Shown piece after piece: positions 24,586 through 32,124 of a DNA stretch of 32,124 nt (positions are counted from its first letter, which is position 1; each line of letters starts with the position of its first letter). Location: contig NZ_JAILKR010000013.1 in NCBI RefSeq assembly GCF_024693525.1, positions 1-32,124 of the forward strand. The letters are read 5' to 3'. Below the pieces are notes generated by a model. It made no database searches, had not been told where the DNA came from, and saw nothing but the letters and a program-made list of their open reading frames with translations. The stretch comes from Selenomonas sp. (lineage in GTDB: Bacteria; Bacillota_C; Negativicutes; Selenomonadales; Selenomonadaceae). A program made the position numbers and the translations under genes.

Positions 24586-24617
24586 AAGCGATTGCAAAAT
24601 CTGCAGTCGCTTTTTTT
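24586..24617 (+). terminator. Intrinsic terminator after murB
   Basis: AAGCGATTGCA (24586-24596) and TGCAGTCGCTT (24602-24612) pair over 11 bp with one wobble, followed by a run of T. Confidence 0.92.
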
Positions 24618-24714
24618 ATACAAAAAAATAGAAAGTGTGGTATAAATAAATGGAATCCGTCATAGATTCCCCACAAAAGGTATGATATAATAGTCCCCTA
24701 GGAGTGATTGTGAA

Positions 24715-25335
24715 TTGTATTATGATATTGAAACAAAAGTCTATCAAGACGATAAAGGTATCTTTATAAAGCGGGCTAAAGGAGATAGCGCCCCCAAATA
24801 TGATAGCGATGGCGAGATTCCAGTTTGCGCTTTTTCTATTGCGAAAGGCTGGGAGATTATCATTCGCTGCGATTATCTGCACAATGCGTTTCTCGTACAG
24901 CTTCGCGAAAATGGCCGGGTACATCAAGAACTTCATCCGGCAACCCTTGATGAGCTAAACAATTATGCCTTGCCCTGGTGTTTCCAGCATTACTATAATC
25001 AGCTGTCCTTCCAGGCACGGAAAAAATATACCGGCAGTTTCGGCGTTGCCAATGCCGTGGGAGATGGAATGCTGCTGCTCATCTCCAGCTTGATTCTCAT
25101 CGCTGTTGCCGACTATTTTGGCGGCATCCTGGGAGCGATTATCGGCATCTTAGTTTCGCTGGCGATTGCCAACATTGTGGGGGACACGGTGCGAAGTGAA
25201 GCTGAGGCCGCTGGCTATTACAAAGGTATGGCCGCCAGCATTGCTCGCCGCTTCCAACTAAACGAACCCCCAAAAGCACCGGAAGCCCAAGAAGAAGGTG
25301 ATTGGAAAGACTCTTCGGAACTTCAGCCGGAATAA
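24715..25335 (+). CDS. Uncharacterised protein with C-terminal membrane hairpin
   Basis: I do not recognise this 206-residue protein. The N-terminal ~110 residues are soluble and contain YYDIETKVYQDDKGIFIKR, a WEIIIRCDYLHNAFLVQL strand pair and LPWCFQHYYNQLSF. Residues ~120-160 are two adjacent membrane helices (GMLLLISSLILIAVADYFGG and ILGAIIGILVSLAIANIVG), and the tail is acidic with prolines. It starts at TTG 24715 after AGGAG (10-bp spacing). An extended -10 box (TGATATAAT, 24683-24691) lies just upstream. Neighbours give no functional hint. Confidence 0.65.
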   Translation: MYYDIETKVYQDDKGIFIKRAKGDSAPKYDSDGEIPVCAFSIAKGWEIIIRCDYLHNAFLVQLRENGRVHQELHPATLDELNNYALPWCFQHYYNQLSFQARKKYTGSFGVANAVGDGMLLLISSLILIAVADYFGGILGAIIGILVSLAIANIVGDTVRSEAEAAGYYKGMAASIARRFQLNEPPKAPEAQEEGDWKDSSELQPE

Positions 25336-25465
25336 GAAAGCAATTATGCCCAGACAAATATATAGAATTTAGTAATCTTTTATAAAAAATTAAAGGATTT
25401 CTTAATTATAGCGTCGTATACTTACGTAAGAATTTATCAAATTTATAGTAAAAGAGGAGATTCTT

Positions 25466-25861
25466 ATGGAAAAAAGAAGTATTGGACTCGCTATTGTATT
25501 CACGTTAATCACTTGCGGTATTTATGGTATTTATTGGATGTACAAGATGACCGAAGAGTCTCATTGCCTGGTAGGCCGGCAGACTACGGCTTCGGGAGGA
25601 ATGGTAATTCTCTATACCTTGGTGACTTGCGGGATTTATAGCTTCTATTGGCTTTATAAAATGGGTGAGACCATGACGGAAGCTAAGACCATGCGCGGAA
25701 TGCATGCCGATAACAACAGCGGACTGCTGTACATTGTATTGGCTATTTTTGCTCTGGGAATTGTTTCTTATGCCTTAATTCAGAGCAGCATCAATGATGT
25801 TCTCGATTTTGATGCGCAAAATGGCAGCCAGCTGCCGCAGCAGATGTATCCCAATGCTTAA
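25466..25861 (+). CDS. DUF4234-like membrane protein
   Basis: This 131-residue protein contains two copies of the DUF4234-type pattern: GLAIVFTLITCGIYGIYWMYKM (about residues 7-28) and MVILYTLVTCGIYSFYWLYKMGE (about 46-68), followed by a third hydrophobic helix (LLYIVLAIFALGIVSYALIQ) and a short soluble tail. Start ATG 25466 follows AGAGGAGA. The function of the family is unknown; its members are small membrane proteins common in Firmicutes. Its stop codon overlaps the start of the next gene by 8 bp, so the two are translationally coupled. Confidence 0.8.
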   Translation: MEKRSIGLAIVFTLITCGIYGIYWMYKMTEESHCLVGRQTTASGGMVILYTLVTCGIYSFYWLYKMGETMTEAKTMRGMHADNNSGLLYIVLAIFALGIVSYALIQSSINDVLDFDAQNGSQLPQQMYPNA

Positions 25862-26201
25862 AAAGCATAGCGGGCTGACACTATGGTGTTGGCTAATACT
25901 GGGGCTGTTGTATTTGTTAAGTGCCCGGTATCAGCTCTTCACCCTGCATTGTCCCTTTCGGACACTAACGGGCTTGCTTTGTCCTGGCTGCGGAATCACC
26001 ACCATGTTTGTACGATTGTCCTATGGCGATTTCGCTGGTGCCTATGCGGCCAATCCGGTGGTAATGTTGTTGTCGCCTTTTATACTGCTGCTGATGCTGC
26101 ATCAGCATAATCCCAAAACCTGGTCCTTTGTGCCAGCAACGGTATTGACCTGGTTCTGCGTGATAACTCTTCTTCTATGGGGGATTGTCCGCAATCTTTA
26201 A
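25854..26201 (+). CDS. DUF2752-like membrane protein
   Basis: This 115-residue protein has three hydrophobic helices and the DUF2752 signature CPFRTLTGLLCPGCGITTMF (about residues 33-52) followed by SYGDFAGAYAANPVVML. The paired cysteines in CPGCG and the G-D-x-x-x-A-x-x-x-N-P motif are the conserved core of that family, whose function is not known. ATG 25854 lies within the last codons of the DUF4234-like gene and has only a weak ribosome site, pointing to coupled translation. A strong terminator follows. Confidence 0.82.
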   Translation: MLKKHSGLTLWCWLILGLLYLLSARYQLFTLHCPFRTLTGLLCPGCGITTMFVRLSYGDFAGAYAANPVVMLLSPFILLLMLHQHNPKTWSFVPATVLTWFCVITLLLWGIVRNL

Positions 26202-26221
26202 ACGGAATATCGAAACAAGGG

Positions 26222-26260
26222 CTACTGTCTTGGCAATGCTTGCCGGGACAGTAGTTTTTT
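26222..26260 (+). terminator. Intrinsic terminator
   Basis: CTACTGTC (26222-26229) and GACAGTAG (26247-26254) form the base of a hairpin whose inner part (TTGGCAA/TTGCCGG) also pairs partly; TTTTTT follows. Confidence 0.88.
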
Positions 26261-26334
26261 CTTAACTTCGGCAGGAAAACTCTGGCTATTTTGCGAATAT
26301 TATAAACAAAGAAATAGCAAAGGAGTGGATTCTT

Positions 26335-27948
26335 ATGCGGTTGGAATTCTTAGGAGCAGCACATACGGTTACAGGCTCGTGCTATTTGTTAGAAACCCAT
26401 GAACGGTATTATCTAATTGATTGTGGAATGTTTCAGGGTTCCCGCCGGATTCGGGAACATAATTACGACGAATTCCCCTTTAATCCGGCTAATATCGACA
26501 GCGTTATCCTAACCCATGCCCATGTAGATCATTGCGGGCTGATTCCCAAACTCGTCCGGGATGGATTCCAGGGCACGGTGTATGCCACTAAGGCAACTTG
26601 CGATTTGGCACAAATCATGCTTCCTGATTCCGCCCACATTCAGGAAGCGGATGCAGAACTATCCAATCGCAAAAATCGGCGCCGTGGTGAGGAACCAATC
26701 GAACCAATTTATACCCTGCAGGATGCAACGGATGCACTGGAACATTTTGTACCCATGCCCTACGAAACGAAATTTCTGCTAGGGGATAACGTTGAGGTTA
26801 CCTTCCATGATGCGGGACATATCTTAGGCTCGGCAATTGTAGAGATTCTCGTTACCGAAGATACGAAGACCACCAAACTGGTCTTCTCCGGTGACCTAGG
26901 ACAGCCCAGCCAGCCCATTGTCAAGGATCCAACCGTGGTAACGGGCGCCGATTTTCTCATCGTTGAATCCACCTATGGCGATAGGCTTCACCAGATTTAC
27001 GACAAAGAGACGGCTCTGCTGGAAATCATCAATGACACCATGGATCGCGGGGGTAATGTAATCATTCCCTCCTTTGCCGTGGGCCGTACTCAGACACTGC
27101 TCTATTACCTCTACAACCTTTGGAAGGCGGGAAGACTTGATGGGGATATTCCCATTGTCATTGACAGTCCGCTGGCCATCAATGCCACTCGTATCTTTAT
27201 GCGAAATTTCCAGGATTTTGATGAAGAAACCATTCAGATGTTTGGACAAAGTGGGAAAATGATTGATTTTCCCCAGGTACGCATTTGCGAAACGCCAGAG
27301 GAATCCCGGTCCCTCAATAGCTCGGAAAGTTCCCAAATCATTTTGTCCGCCTCCGGAATGGCGGATGCGGGCCGCATTCTCCATCACTTAAAACACAATC
27401 TTTGGCGCCCGGAATCTACGATTCTCTTTGTGGGGTATCAAGCGGAAGGCAGCTTAGGCCGCCGCTTGATTGATGGTATCAAACGCGTCCGTGTCTTAGG
27501 TGAAGAGGTGGCCGTAAAGGCACAGATTCAAATGCTCGATGGTTTTTCGGCCCATGCCGATGCCAATCAGCTGATGGATTGGATAAGTAAGTTCCAAGAC
27601 CCAAAACCCGCCAAGGTGTTTATCGTTCATGGCGAAGCCCAGGGACAGGAAGCGTTAAAAAGCCGCATCCAAAAGGAGTGTGGGGAAGAGGTCTACATTC
27701 CGTTTCGCGGCGATGCGGTAAAAATCAGCGGCCGCGCATCGGAAATCCAGCTCTCCAATATTCCCGAAGTATCGGTGGAAATGGAAATGGAGGAGCAGCT
27801 GCGTGAGTTCGACGCCGAATATCGGAATCTGCGCCACAAAGTCATGCAGCTGGCCATTCGTCAGCCTAAGACAATGGAACCACTTATCAAGGCGATTACC
27901 AAAGGCTTTAATTACATGAAAAAACTTTTCGCGCCCTTTAATATTTGA
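26335..27948 (+). CDS. Metallo-beta-lactamase/beta-CASP ribonuclease
   Basis: This 537-residue protein belongs to the CPSF73-like (YSH1-type) beta-CASP nucleases that cut or degrade RNA with two zinc ions. The first zinc motif THAHVDH is at residues 60-66, followed by HDAGHILGSAIVEI, VFSGDLGQ, VESTYGDR, the beta-CASP segment (about 210-340, with DSPLAINATRIF and ILSASGMADAGRILHHL), and the RMMBL region (GFSAHADANQLMDW, then FIVHGEAQGQEAL). All metal ligands expected for activity appear present. The C-terminal ~75 residues are an acidic helical extension. Start ATG 26335 follows AAAGGAGTG. It is a single-gene unit; RNA processing is the likely role, while RNA target is unknown. Confidence 0.9.
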   Translation: MRLEFLGAAHTVTGSCYLLETHERYYLIDCGMFQGSRRIREHNYDEFPFNPANIDSVILTHAHVDHCGLIPKLVRDGFQGTVYATKATCDLAQIMLPDSAHIQEADAELSNRKNRRRGEEPIEPIYTLQDATDALEHFVPMPYETKFLLGDNVEVTFHDAGHILGSAIVEILVTEDTKTTKLVFSGDLGQPSQPIVKDPTVVTGADFLIVESTYGDRLHQIYDKETALLEIINDTMDRGGNVIIPSFAVGRTQTLLYYLYNLWKAGRLDGDIPIVIDSPLAINATRIFMRNFQDFDEETIQMFGQSGKMIDFPQVRICETPEESRSLNSSESSQIILSASGMADAGRILHHLKHNLWRPESTILFVGYQAEGSLGRRLIDGIKRVRVLGEEVAVKAQIQMLDGFSAHADANQLMDWISKFQDPKPAKVFIVHGEAQGQEALKSRIQKECGEEVYIPFRGDAVKISGRASEIQLSNIPEVSVEMEMEEQLREFDAEYRNLRHKVMQLAIRQPKTMEPLIKAITKGFNYMKKLFAPFNI

Positions 27949-27984
27949 TGTGAGATTAAATTTCAATTAATAGGACTTTAGGCC

Positions 27985-28013
27985 TTGACGCTCACCGCCC
28001 ATCCTGCTATTAT
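27985..28013 (+). promoter_or_regulatory. Promoter of the 110-residue unknown gene
   Basis: TTGACG (27985-27990), a 17-bp spacer and TATTAT (28008-28013), 36 bp before ATG 28050. Confidence 0.65.
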
Positions 28014-28049
28014 GATGTATGTTAAACAATGCAAATAAGGATGTAAGTG

Positions 28050-28382
28050 ATGGGGAGAAGCAGGGGAATGGAACAAATCGAGCGTATCAAGAAGATAACA
28101 AACGCTTGGGAACCGGAACTATGCCGTTATCCGGTGAACCGAGAGGCCAAGGTCAATATGGATGTCTATCATGAAGGAGCCGTGGAACCAGAGCGGCATA
28201 GAATCAGTATGGCCAGGGCTATTGATTACATTAGCAGTATGGCAGCTGTCATGGATATTAAGGCGATGCTGAGGGATCTTGATCATATCACGATTCGCAG
28301 TGCCGAGGATGACCGCCTGATATACCGTGTTACGGCGAGGTATGGGTATGCCGAGGAAGAATTTGTTCCGTCGGCCGTTTAA
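28050..28382 (+). CDS. Uncharacterised small protein
   Basis: This soluble protein of about 110 residues is not recognised. It contains WEPELCRYPVNREAKVNMDV, RHRISMARAIDYISSMAAVM and a final beta-like stretch (HITIRSAEDDRLIYRVTARY). The alternating helix then strand pattern suggests a small alpha/beta domain. ATG 28050 is chosen for AAGGATG upstream; ATG 28068 is an alternative start with GGGG very close to it. It has its own promoter and terminator and sits between the RNase gene and the pyr leader. Confidence 0.6.
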   Translation: MGRSRGMEQIERIKKITNAWEPELCRYPVNREAKVNMDVYHEGAVEPERHRISMARAIDYISSMAAVMDIKAMLRDLDHITIRSAEDDRLIYRVTARYGYAEEEFVPSAV

Positions 28383-28389
28383 AACGATG

Positions 28390-28426
28390 GGGAATGCAGC
28401 CAGTAAGACGTTGCGTTCCCTTTTTT
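28390..28426 (+). terminator. Intrinsic terminator
   Basis: GGGAATGCA (28390-28398) and TGCGTTCCC (28412-28420) pair with one wobble and are followed by TTTTTT. It isolates the upstream gene from the pyr leader. Confidence 0.88.
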
Positions 28427-28479
28427 CGTGCTGAAAAGAAAAAGATGTCATATGTCCTTGAAAAAGATAAAATACGCTC

Positions 28480-28508
28480 TTGCATTTTGTCCGCGGTGAG
28501 GGTATAAT
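28480..28508 (+). promoter_or_regulatory. Promoter of the pyr leader RNA
   Basis: TTGCAT (28480-28485), a 17-bp spacer and TATAAT (28503-28508) predict transcription from about 28515. Confidence 0.75.
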
Positions 28509-28514
28509 AAGTGC

Positions 28515-28664
28515 AAAGCAGACGAGAGCTGCTCAAGGACATATAAATACATTACCTTTTAAAATGCGTACTGCGATGCGCATAAGGGAAGCAACTTACA
28601 ACGCTATAAGTTTATCGTAAAGCTTGGGCTTTCTTATGCATACGCATAGGAAAGTCCTTTTTTG
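28515..28664 (+). ncRNA. Structured leader RNA or small RNA upstream of pyrB
   Basis: A transcript of about 150 nt is predicted between the promoter and an intrinsic terminator. It contains a 5' hairpin (AGCAG 28517-28521 with CTGCT 28529-28533). Two exclusive folds are visible. In the first, 28626-28639 pairs with 28644-28657 as a 14-bp terminator. In the second, ATGCGTA (28564-28570) pairs with TACGCAT (28641-28647), GCATAAG (28580-28586) with CTTATGC (28633-28639), and AAGGAC (28535-28540) with GTCCTT (28654-28659), which dissolves the terminator. This is the layout of a transcription attenuator for the pyr operon. No PyrR-binding motif was recognised. An independent small RNA, for example of 6S type, is the alternative. 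Confidence 0.6.
28626..28663 (+). terminator. Intrinsic terminator/attenuator of the pyr leader
   Basis: GGGCTTTCTTATGC (28626-28639) and GCATAGGAAAGTCC (28644-28657) pair over 14 bp with two wobbles around the loop ATAC, then TTTTTT (28658-28663). Confidence 0.9.
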
Positions 28665-28697
28665 ATGAATAAATAGTAAAAGGCAATGGATTTCTCC

Positions 28698-28727
28698 TTG
28701 AAACTTTATACATAAGTAATGTATAAT
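28698..28727 (+). promoter_or_regulatory. pyrB-proximal promoter with overlapping palindrome
   Basis: TTGAAA (28698-28703), an 18-bp spacer and TATAAT (28722-28727). TTATACAT (28706-28713) and ATGTATAA (28719-28726) form a perfect inverted repeat with a 5-bp centre that covers most of the spacer and the -10 box, a typical repressor position. It would allow pyr transcription independent of the upstream terminator. Confidence 0.65.
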
Positions 28728-28759
28728 TATGACTGTCAACATGTTAAGGAGTGATTGAC

Positions 28760-29707
28760 TTGGGAAAAACTAATGTATCCTTGCGAGGTAAGAACGTCCT
28801 GGGCCTGGAGGATTTCAGCCCAGAGGAAATTCGTCTCGTACTTGAGACCGCGAAGGAAATGAAGAACATCATCCATCGTGATATCAAGAAGGTTCCGACA
28901 TTGCGCGGAAAATCCATTGTCACGCTGTTTTATGAGCCCAGCACCCGTACCCGCACCTCTTTCGAGCTGGCTGGGAAATACCTGGGGGCCGATGTGGTAA
29001 ACATCACGGCAGGCACCAGCTCCATCGTCAAGGGCGAGAGCCTGCGCGATACCCTCTATACGGTGGAGGCCATGGGCGTCGATGCCATTGTCATGCGCCA
29101 TAAGGCCGAGGGTGCCGCTGAGTACGCCTCCCGGGTCGTAAGCCCCGTCATCTTGAACGCTGGCGATGGAGCTCATGCCCATCCGTCCCAGGGCCTTTTG
29201 AACCTCTTCACGATTCAGGAGCACAAGGGCCATCTCGAGGGCCTGAAGGTCGCCATCATCGGCGATGTACTTCACAGCCGCGTAGCCCGCTCGGATATCT
29301 ACGGCATGCGCAAGATGGGCATGGAAGTCCATATCGCCGGCCCGAAGACGCTGATACCGCGTTTCCTCTATCAGGAGCCCGGCGTCGTTGTCCACGAGCG
29401 CATCGAAGATGCCATCGCTAACGCCGATGTTATCGAGGTGCTGCGCATCCAGCTCGAGCGCATGAAGGGCGGCCTGTTCCCGACGACCCGGGAGTACGCC
29501 CGCATCTTTGGCCTCAACGACATGCGCCTGAAGCTTGCCAAAGACGATGTGCTCATCCTGCATCCAGGCCCCATGAACAAGGGCTGGGAAATCTCTCCGT
29601 TCACTGCCTATGGCGATAACTCCGCCATTCAGGAACAGGTCCAGAATGGTGTCGCAGTCCGCATGGCACTCTTTACCTTGGTATTGACGGGAGGAAAACA
29701 GGAATGA
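28760..29707 (+). CDS. pyrB: Aspartate carbamoyltransferase, catalytic subunit
   Basis: This protein of 315 residues joins carbamoyl phosphate and aspartate, the committed step of pyrimidine synthesis. The carbamoyl-phosphate site FYEPSTRTRTSFELA is near residues 55-70, the 80s-loop-type segment is SIVKGESLRDT, and HPSQGLLNLFTI and LHPGPMNKGWEI are family signatures. TTG 28760 is chosen over GTG 28751 because AAGGAG (28746-28751) overlaps the GTG and lies at correct spacing for the TTG. It overlaps pyrC by 4 bp. No pyrI regulatory-chain gene follows, as in most Firmicutes. Control is probably by the upstream leader and palindromic promoter. Confidence 0.96.
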   Translation: MGKTNVSLRGKNVLGLEDFSPEEIRLVLETAKEMKNIIHRDIKKVPTLRGKSIVTLFYEPSTRTRTSFELAGKYLGADVVNITAGTSSIVKGESLRDTLYTVEAMGVDAIVMRHKAEGAAEYASRVVSPVILNAGDGAHAHPSQGLLNLFTIQEHKGHLEGLKVAIIGDVLHSRVARSDIYGMRKMGMEVHIAGPKTLIPRFLYQEPGVVVHERIEDAIANADVIEVLRIQLERMKGGLFPTTREYARIFGLNDMRLKLAKDDVLILHPGPMNKGWEISPFTAYGDNSAIQEQVQNGVAVRMALFTLVLTGGKQE

Positions 29708-30990
29708 AACTTTTGCTAAAAGGCGGCCGCGTCATCAATCCGGCCGAGAAATTCGATAAAATCGCCGATGTGCTCGTCGAGGATGGCAAGATAAAGGCAA
29801 TCGGCGAAAACCTCGCAGCCGATGGGGCAGAGGTCTACGATGCTGCAGGGAAAGTCGTAACGCCGGGCCTTATCGACCTGCATGTGCACTTCCGCGAGCC
29901 GGGCCAGGAGGCAAAAGAAGACTTCGAGTCCGGTGCCAACGCGGCAGCTGCTGGTGGCTTCACGACGGTCTGCACGATGCCGAACACGAAACCGGTAGTG
30001 GATGATGCTGCCATGGTGCGCAGCCTCGAAAAGCGCGCCGAAGATGTGGCAAAAGTCCATGTGAAGATCATCGGTGCCGTGACGAAGGGGCAGGAGGGCA
30101 AGGAACTGGCAGAGCTTGGCGATATGATTGAAGCCGGCGCAGTTGCTTTCTCTGACGATGGCCATTACGACCAAAAGGCCAAGGTTCTCTTGAATGCCTT
30201 TGACTACCTGCACACCTTCGACAAGGTCATTGTCAACCACGACGAAGAGACTTCTCTGGTGGAAGACGGCGTCATGAACGAAGGCCATCGCAGTGCCATG
30301 CTGGGCCTTAAAGGCCGCCCGACAGTGGCCGAGGACATCGCCGTAGCCCGCGACATCATGCTGGCCGAATACGCCGGTTCCCGCGTCCATGTGGCCCATA
30401 TCAGCTCAGCCCGGGCCGTGGATATCGTGCGCCAGGCCAAGAAACGCGGCGTGCGCGTCACCTGCGAGGTTACGCCCCAGCATCTGACCATGACCGACGA
30501 ATGCGTCAACCTGTTTGACACGTCGACGAAAATCAATCCGCCGCTGCGGGCCCAGAAGGACTGCGACGCCCTGCTGGAAGGCCTCAAGGACGGCACCATC
30601 GATGCCATCGTCACGGACCACTCCCCGCATGCCCAGGAGGACAAGGATCGCGAATACATCTATGCACCCAGCGGATTCCCTGGTCTTGAAACGTCCCTTG
30701 GCATCATGCTGACGGACCTTTACCACGCAGGCAAGCTGGATCTTGCTACAATCGTGTCCAAGATGACCTGCGAGCCGGCTAAGGTATTCGGCATGGATGC
30801 CGGCACGCTGGCAGTGGGGAAAAGTGCTGACATCACAGTCATCGACCCGGAACTTTCCTGGACGGTTGAGGAGAAGAAATTCTACACGAAGGGCAGCCAT
30901 AGCCCGTTCATCGGCCGCGAGCTCAAAGGCAAAGCGGTACTGACGGTCGTTGCTGGCAAGATTGTCATGCAGGATGGCGAAGTTCTTTAA
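29704..30990 (+). CDS. pyrC: Dihydroorotase
   Basis: This 428-residue amidohydrolase closes carbamoyl aspartate to dihydroorotate, following PyrB. The zinc-binding motif DLHVHFREPGQE lies at about residues 58-69; further features are AAGGFTTVCTMPNTKPVVDD, the NHDEETSLVEDG metal-ligand region, VHVAHISSARAVDIVRQAK, EVTPQHLTMTDE and DAIVTDHSPHA with the catalytic Asp. The length matches type-I dihydroorotase. The start overlaps the pyrB stop (ATGA), so translation is coupled. Third codon positions are clearly GC-richer than in most genes earlier in the window. Confidence 0.97.
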   Translation: MKLLLKGGRVINPAEKFDKIADVLVEDGKIKAIGENLAADGAEVYDAAGKVVTPGLIDLHVHFREPGQEAKEDFESGANAAAAGGFTTVCTMPNTKPVVDDAAMVRSLEKRAEDVAKVHVKIIGAVTKGQEGKELAELGDMIEAGAVAFSDDGHYDQKAKVLLNAFDYLHTFDKVIVNHDEETSLVEDGVMNEGHRSAMLGLKGRPTVAEDIAVARDIMLAEYAGSRVHVAHISSARAVDIVRQAKKRGVRVTCEVTPQHLTMTDECVNLFDTSTKINPPLRAQKDCDALLEGLKDGTIDAIVTDHSPHAQEDKDREYIYAPSGFPGLETSLGIMLTDLYHAGKLDLATIVSKMTCEPAKVFGMDAGTLAVGKSADITVIDPELSWTVEEKKFYTKGSHSPFIGRELKGKAVLTVVAGKIVMQDGEVL

Positions 30991-31008
30991 ACTATATGAG
31001 GTGATTTC

Positions 31009-32079
31009 ATGAAAGGTAAATTGATCCTGGAGGACGGTACCGTTTTCCACGGCAAACTTTTGAATAACATCAAGGCAACCGGCGAGGTTGTTTTCAATAC
31101 AGGCATGACGGGCTATCAGGAAAGCCTTACGGACCCGTCCTACTGCCGTCAGATTCTGACCCTTACCTATCCGATGGTTGGAAACTACGGTATCGCGGAC
31201 CTTTTCATGCAGTCGCGCAAATCCTTTGTCAACGGCTTTATCATCGGCGAGCTCTGCGAGATGGGCAGCAACTGGCATTACGAGACGAGCCTGGCAGACT
31301 TTTTGACGAAGCAGGGCGTACCGTGCCTCTACGATGTCGATACACGCGCCGTCACCCGCAAGATCCGCTCGGCCGGCACCATGAAGGGCATCATCGTGTC
31401 CGAGGACGCCGCCCAGACCGAAATCGATGAGCTCTTCGCCGTACCCATCAAGAAGGATGTGGTCATGGAAGTCACGACGCCGGAAACCTATACCATGGAG
31501 GCAGAATCTAACGATGCGCCCCATGTGGTCGCCATGGACTTCGGCGTCAAGCAGAATATCCTAAAATCTCTGCATGACCTGGGCTGCAAGCTCACGGTGG
31601 TGCCGGCCCATACGACGGCGGAAGAAGTCCTGGCCCTCAATCCAGACGGCATTTTCCTCTCGAACGGCCCTGGCGACCCGGCGGACGTGCCGGAGATCGT
31701 CGAGGAGATCAAGAAGCTCATCGGCAAGAAACCGATCTTCGGCATCTGCCTGGGTCACCAGCTGCTGGCGCGCTCCTTTGGCGCCAAGACCTATAAATTG
31801 AAGTTTGGACACCGCGGCTGCAACCAGCCGGTCAAGAACCTCTTGACGGGCCGCGTGCAGATTTCCTCCCAGAACCACGGCTATGCCGTCGACGAGGAAT
31901 CCCTTAAAGACCTGCCGCTGGAAGTTACGCATATCAATGTCAACGATGGCACGGTGGAGGGCATGCGCCACAAAGACCTGCCTATCTTCTCGGTACAGTA
32001 CCACCCGGAGGCATCGCCGGGACCGGATGACAATATGTATCTTTTCGATCAGTTCTGGACGATGCTCAAGGGGGAATAA
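31009..32079 (+). CDS. carA: Carbamoyl-phosphate synthase, small (glutaminase) subunit
   Basis: This 356-residue subunit hydrolyses glutamine and passes ammonia to CarB for carbamoyl phosphate synthesis. The N-terminal domain contains [20 protein letters not shown]; the class-I glutamine amidotransferase domain (about 170-355) contains SNGPGDP, the nucleophile Cys in [15 protein letters not shown] (about residue 247), [11 protein letters not shown], and the His/Glu pair in [10 protein letters not shown] (about 332-334). Start ATG 31009 follows GAGGTG, 18 bp after pyrC. It feeds the PyrB reaction, and arginine synthesis if present. Confidence 0.97.
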   Translation: MKGKLILEDGTVFHGKLLNNIKATGEVVFNTGMTGYQESLTDPSYCRQILTLTYPMVGNYGIADLFMQSRKSFVNGFIIGELCEMGSNWHYETSLADFLTKQGVPCLYDVDTRAVTRKIRSAGTMKGIIVSEDAAQTEIDELFAVPIKKDVVMEVTTPETYTMEAESNDAPHVVAMDFGVKQNILKSLHDLGCKLTVVPAHTTAEEVLALNPDGIFLSNGPGDPADVPEIVEEIKKLIGKKPIFGICLGHQLLARSFGAKTYKLKFGHRGCNQPVKNLLTGRVQISSQNHGYAVDEESLKDLPLEVTHINVNDGTVEGMRHKDLPIFSVQYHPEASPGPDDNMYLFDQFWTMLKGE

Positions 32080-32082
32080 ACT

Positions 32083-32124
32083 GTGCCAAAGAAAGAAAAT
32101 CTCAAAAAAGTCATGGTTGTCGGC
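32083..32124 (+). CDS. carB: Carbamoyl-phosphate synthase, large subunit (start only)
   Basis: Only the first 14 codons are in the window: GTG start 32083 after AGGGGGA, then PKKENLKKVMVVG. This matches the usual CarB N-terminus, in which a short basic segment leads into the first ATP-grasp domain (K-x-V-x-V-x-G). The position 3 bp after the carA stop also fits. The rest lies beyond the right edge. Confidence 0.85.
   Translation, partial: MPKKENLKKVMVVG

Noticed and set aside
28427..28750. PyrR-type attenuator or purine riboswitch upstream of pyrB
   Set aside because: No conserved PyrR-binding loop or purine aptamer core could be read; only the generic terminator/antiterminator layout is supported.
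28736..31524. Long minus-strand open frames (275, 227 and 372 codons) opposite pyrB, pyrC and carA
   Set aside because: They are exact antisense to well-identified genes, arise from GC-rich third positions, have no family motifs and no ribosome sites.
1..32124. CRISPR array, rRNA, tRNA or prophage structural genes
   Set aside because: No regularly spaced repeats, no cloverleaf or rRNA-like segments and no phage morphogenesis motifs were seen on either strand.

Overview
The window looks like chromosome from a Firmicute that has an outer membrane (class Negativicutes, Selenomonas-like). The coding style is Firmicute: strong AGGAGG-type ribosome sites, many TTG/GTG starts, and hairpin-plus-U terminators. 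Yet it carries a complete TonB-dependent outer-membrane uptake set (receptor, ExbB, ExbD, TonB). The genus is an inference; no rRNA or tRNA gene is present to settle it.

Layout. 1-1.8 kb is the tail of a surface-polysaccharide locus: the end of a flippase, a decayed MBOAT acyltransferase remnant and a sugar-nucleotide epimerase. An AT-rich patch covers about 0.5-1.14 kb and ends inside the epimerase gene. 1.8-3.4 kb holds a small ribbon-helix-helix protein, the tail of an Rpn-type nuclease and a lone tyrosine recombinase. 3.5-7.1 kb holds an SGNH esterase with beta-sandwich repeats, csrA overlapping an unknown gene, a DUF6033-like protein and a small HTH protein. 7.2-10.1 kb holds uridine kinase, a small exported protein, an MFS transporter and a P-loop ATPase. 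10.1-14.3 kb is a Fur-type promoter followed by TonB receptor-exbB-exbD-tonB. 14.4-18.4 kb holds a glyoxalase-II-like hydrolase, a CheB whose receiver lacks its phospho-acceptor Asp, and a soluble hybrid histidine kinase. 18.4-20.6 kb (minus strand) holds a small protein behind a GGA-rich structured 5' leader and a second, larger SGNH esterase. 20.6-28.4 kb is mostly housekeeping: cobA, ilvD, trmL, murB, small membrane proteins and a beta-CASP RNase. 28.4 kb to the end is the pyrimidine operon pyrB-pyrC-carA-carB, preceded by a structured leader RNA with mutually exclusive terminator and antiterminator folds and by a second promoter containing a perfect palindrome.

How the genes connect. pyrB, pyrC and carAB perform early steps of UMP synthesis, while udk salvages uridine. 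The TonB module energises ferric-chelate or similar import under probable Fur control. The two SGNH proteins are paralogues anchored at the cell surface and probably act on envelope glycans.

Main points for a second look: (1) the pyr leader RNA; (2) an exact 11-bp inverted repeat carrying both -10 boxes between the recombinase and SGNH genes, a possible invertible switch; (3) the GGA-rich leader at 18.8 kb as a possible CsrA target; (4) CheB with Asn at position 56; (5) an over-represented TGACAAGTCA word; (6) the intragenic composition break in the epimerase.
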